Assembly (NCBI GenBank): GCA_002179805.1
Contig: NAVB01000243.1
Span: 31,236 to 95,235 of the forward strand
Direction of reading: 5' to 3'
Source: Acanthamoeba lenticulata
Lineage: Eukaryota; Discosea; Longamoebia; Acanthamoebidae
Length of the DNA: 64,000 bases
Position numbers and translations under genes: made by a program. This document shows positions 62,327 to 64,000 of this stretch, one piece after another; within the stretch, counting starts at the first letter, position 1, and every line of letters begins with the position of its first letter. Under the pieces are notes generated by a model. That model was not told the origin of the DNA and ran no database searches. It saw only the letters and a list, made by a program, of their open reading frames with translations.

Positions 62327-63079
62327 TTACTGAGGCACGTTGGAGGTAGAGTCGCCGATGTGGCCGTACTCAGCAGGCTCGCCGGCTTCGCCGTCTGTCC
62401 CATCATCATCATCGTTGTTGTCATCAGCACAGAACAAGGAGAGGGAGAAGCCGGCGGGCACATACCGTTCTGGCGCCACAGAAGATAGCCCAAGAAGGCC
62501 TGAAGGGGCTGCGTGAGGGTGACAAGGTAGACCATGAAGCGGAGGAAGTTGAGGTAGCCGGTGCACTGAGCCTCCGTGTAGGGCGCGGTGAAGGTGTAGT
62601 ACTGGCCGCACGACGTGTTGTCGAGAGCGTCGATGGCCGGGGTGTTGTAGCCCAAGATGGAGACCTTGCCGATGACCACGAAGAAATCGAACAGGGCCAT
62701 GAGCGTGAAGACCAGCATGTGCACTCGGTCGCGCGCGGTGGTGAAAATGGCGTAGATGCCAAACAGAGCGAACACGAAGAACTGGAAGCCGATCTCCCAA
62801 ATGCTACTGAACCAAATGAAGACTGAGGCTGCACAACAGACATAATTTTAGAATTAAATTTGCAAATGTAAGGAAATGAGTTTCATGAAGATACGTACTG
62901 AAGACCTGGTACACGAGGAGGAGCGCAAGGAAGTAACGAAGGATCGTGATGAATCGCGGCTTGATGGAGAGGAAAATCACAAGCGCAATCGCCAAGAGGG
63001 AGAAAATCAAGCCCAGAAGGGGCACCATAATGCGGCGCATGTCGCCCACGACATCGGTGTAGTCACTGATCGAGCCCAT
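62327..63079 (-). CDS. Multispan membrane protein of unknown family
   Basis: Starts MGSISDYTDVVGDMRR (ATG at 63077-63079). Four to five hydrophobic helices follow: IMVPLLGLIFSLLAIALVIF, ILRYFLALLLVYQVF, FQFFVFALFGIYAIFTTA, MLVFTLMALFDFFVVIGKVS and a last one near FLRFMVYLVTLTQPLQAFLG. A loop with two cysteines (TSCGQYYTFTAPYTEAQC) could be luminal or extracellular and disulfide-bonded. The last exon reads YGHIGDSTSNVPQ, stop at 62327-62329. I do not recognise the family. The gene converges with the SLC35F6-like gene and is head-to-head with the Mad3/BubR1 gene (about 200 bases). Confidence 0.65.
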
Positions 63080-63303
63080 GGTGCTTGCAATACAGATGGT
63101 CTGGCGGCGGAGGAGCAAAGACCAACCGCAGCTGCCCCGCTTTCTTCGTGTCGCGCAACCAAAGAACGAAAAGTTGGCCGCACAGTGGTTGTGCTTCGCA
63201 GAAAAAAACTTTGTTGGCGACACCCCTTGTTCGCGCCTTTTTGCCCAGCCGTTAGCGCCAGGTTGCGTTGGAGTTTATGCATCAAGAAGAGATAGTCTTG
63301 AAC

Positions 63304-64000
63304 ATGGCGGATGAGGTGCTGAGGCAACAGAATGAGGAACCCACGGAAGTGATTGAGCTCGCGGAATGGGAGCACTGTAAAGAGAACATCGCCCCCCTGC
63401 GCCGCGGTAGGAATGCCAAGCAATTGGCTGCTGTCTGCTCGCTTGATGAAGAGGGATCAGTCGACGCCAAGATTGCAGCTGAGGAGAAGTACGTTAAGTC
63501 TTATTGAATGCAACTAGGTTGTTTAACTGAAGTAATGCCTGCAGGCACTGGGAAGAACGGATTGCCTCCTACACTGGAGAGGATCCGCTTGAATTGTGGA
63601 CAAGTTTTGTGGACTGGGCGCAGCAGAGCATGGTGGGAGACGACAAACGACCACATTTGATCGGGCTCATTGAACGTTGCACCAAGATCTTTTCAGGAGA
63701 AGCCATTCCGCGCTACCGCGAAGATTCTCGTCTTCTTCGAATCTGGTTGGCTTACGTACGCATCCTCCGTCCTTACACCTTCAATTGCTGCGCTCGCCTC
63801 ACGACGCACGTTCGGACGACTCCCAGACGGATTACTGTGATGACCCGCTGGTGGTGTTCAACTACCTGAAAAGCAACAAGATTGGAGAAAAGGATGCTGT
63901 CCTCTACGAACGATGGGCTTCGGCGCTCGAGCTTCGAGGCAACCAGGCCCTCTGCCAGAAGGTCTACGAAGCTGGTCTCCACAAGTGCGCAGTCCTCCGC
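63304..64000 (+). CDS. Mad3/BubR1-type spindle checkpoint protein, 3' partial
   Basis: The start includes EWEHCKENIAPLRRGRNAKQ with a KEN box (about 63367-63420), matching the Mad3/BubR1 N-terminus, where this KEN motif is needed for APC/C-Cdc20 inhibition. After an intron come WEERIASYTGEDPLELWTSF and the TPR-type kinetochore domain (LIGLIERCTKIFSGEAIPRY, then YREDSRLLRIWLAYV). A further exon gives FNYLKSNKIGEKDAVLYERW. The gene runs off the window. An upstream in-frame ATG at 63277 (MHQEEIVLNMADE) could be the true start. Whether a kinase domain follows (Bub1/BubR1) or not (Mad3) cannot be seen. Confidence 0.88.

Overview
The window is protist nuclear DNA, most likely from an amoebozoan and probably an Acanthamoeba-like organism. 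Exons are GC-rich and split by many short GT-AG introns that are often T/A-rich. Genes are tightly packed on both strands, with 100-700 bp spacers. A pyruvate:ferredoxin oxidoreductase carrying an apparent mitochondrial presequence occurs beside a mitochondrial nicotinamide nucleotide transhydrogenase. As I recall, the first trait is described for Acanthamoeba; the assignment to genus is inference. No rRNA, tRNA, CRISPR array or intact transposon was recognised.

Layout. 1-2353: 5'-partial serine beta-lactamase-like hydrolase. About 2420-2990 (-): broken IRG-type (immunity-related) GTPase. 3148-7279: myotubularin-family phosphoinositide phosphatase with an unusual N-terminal region. 7402-11759: two tandem copies of an unrecognised, probably helical-repeat gene, the first shortened. 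11852-13512 (-): U-box/SAM/membrane protein. 13779-18208: TFIIIC TPR subunit. 18376-19722: unrecognised nuclear-type protein. 19945-22662: ABCG half-transporter. 22979-24607: tandem 3'-5' exonuclease with a degenerate second domain. 24689-28783 (-): complete transhydrogenase. 29460-32128: kinase-Sel1-UBR-box fusion. 32256-33193 (-): nicotinamidase. 33832-38071 (-): BRE1 ubiquitin ligase. 38349-39603 (-): type I membrane protein. 39774-42070: leucine-rich-repeat protein. 42329-46485: PFOR. 46710-47821 (-): HUS1. 48301-49067: alpha/beta hydrolase. 49555-51269 (-): GPC1-like acyltransferase. 51644-53056: putative mitochondrial protein. 53324-59180: ankyrin-C1-EF-hand-PIP kinase fusion. 60127-62164: SLC35F6-like transporter. 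62327-63079 (-): multispan protein. 63304 to the end: Mad3/BubR1.

There is no operon-like logic. Some themes recur: phosphoinositide and lipid metabolism (myotubularin, PIPK, GPC1), nicotinamide nucleotide metabolism (transhydrogenase, nicotinamidase), pyruvate/redox metabolism, and nuclear maintenance (TFIIIC, BRE1, HUS1, Mad3/BubR1, exonuclease). Many neighbours are head-to-head and share short spacers that must hold both promoters.

The strongest novelty candidates are the kinase-Sel1-UBR fusion, the ankyrin-C1-EF-PIPK fusion, the myotubularin with fascin-like N-terminal repeats, the exonuclease with a pseudo-domain, the IRG-like relic, the shortened tandem copy, and two perfect palindromes between the TFIIIC gene and its neighbour. 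Exon boundaries were read by eye, so gene ends are firmer than internal splice sites.
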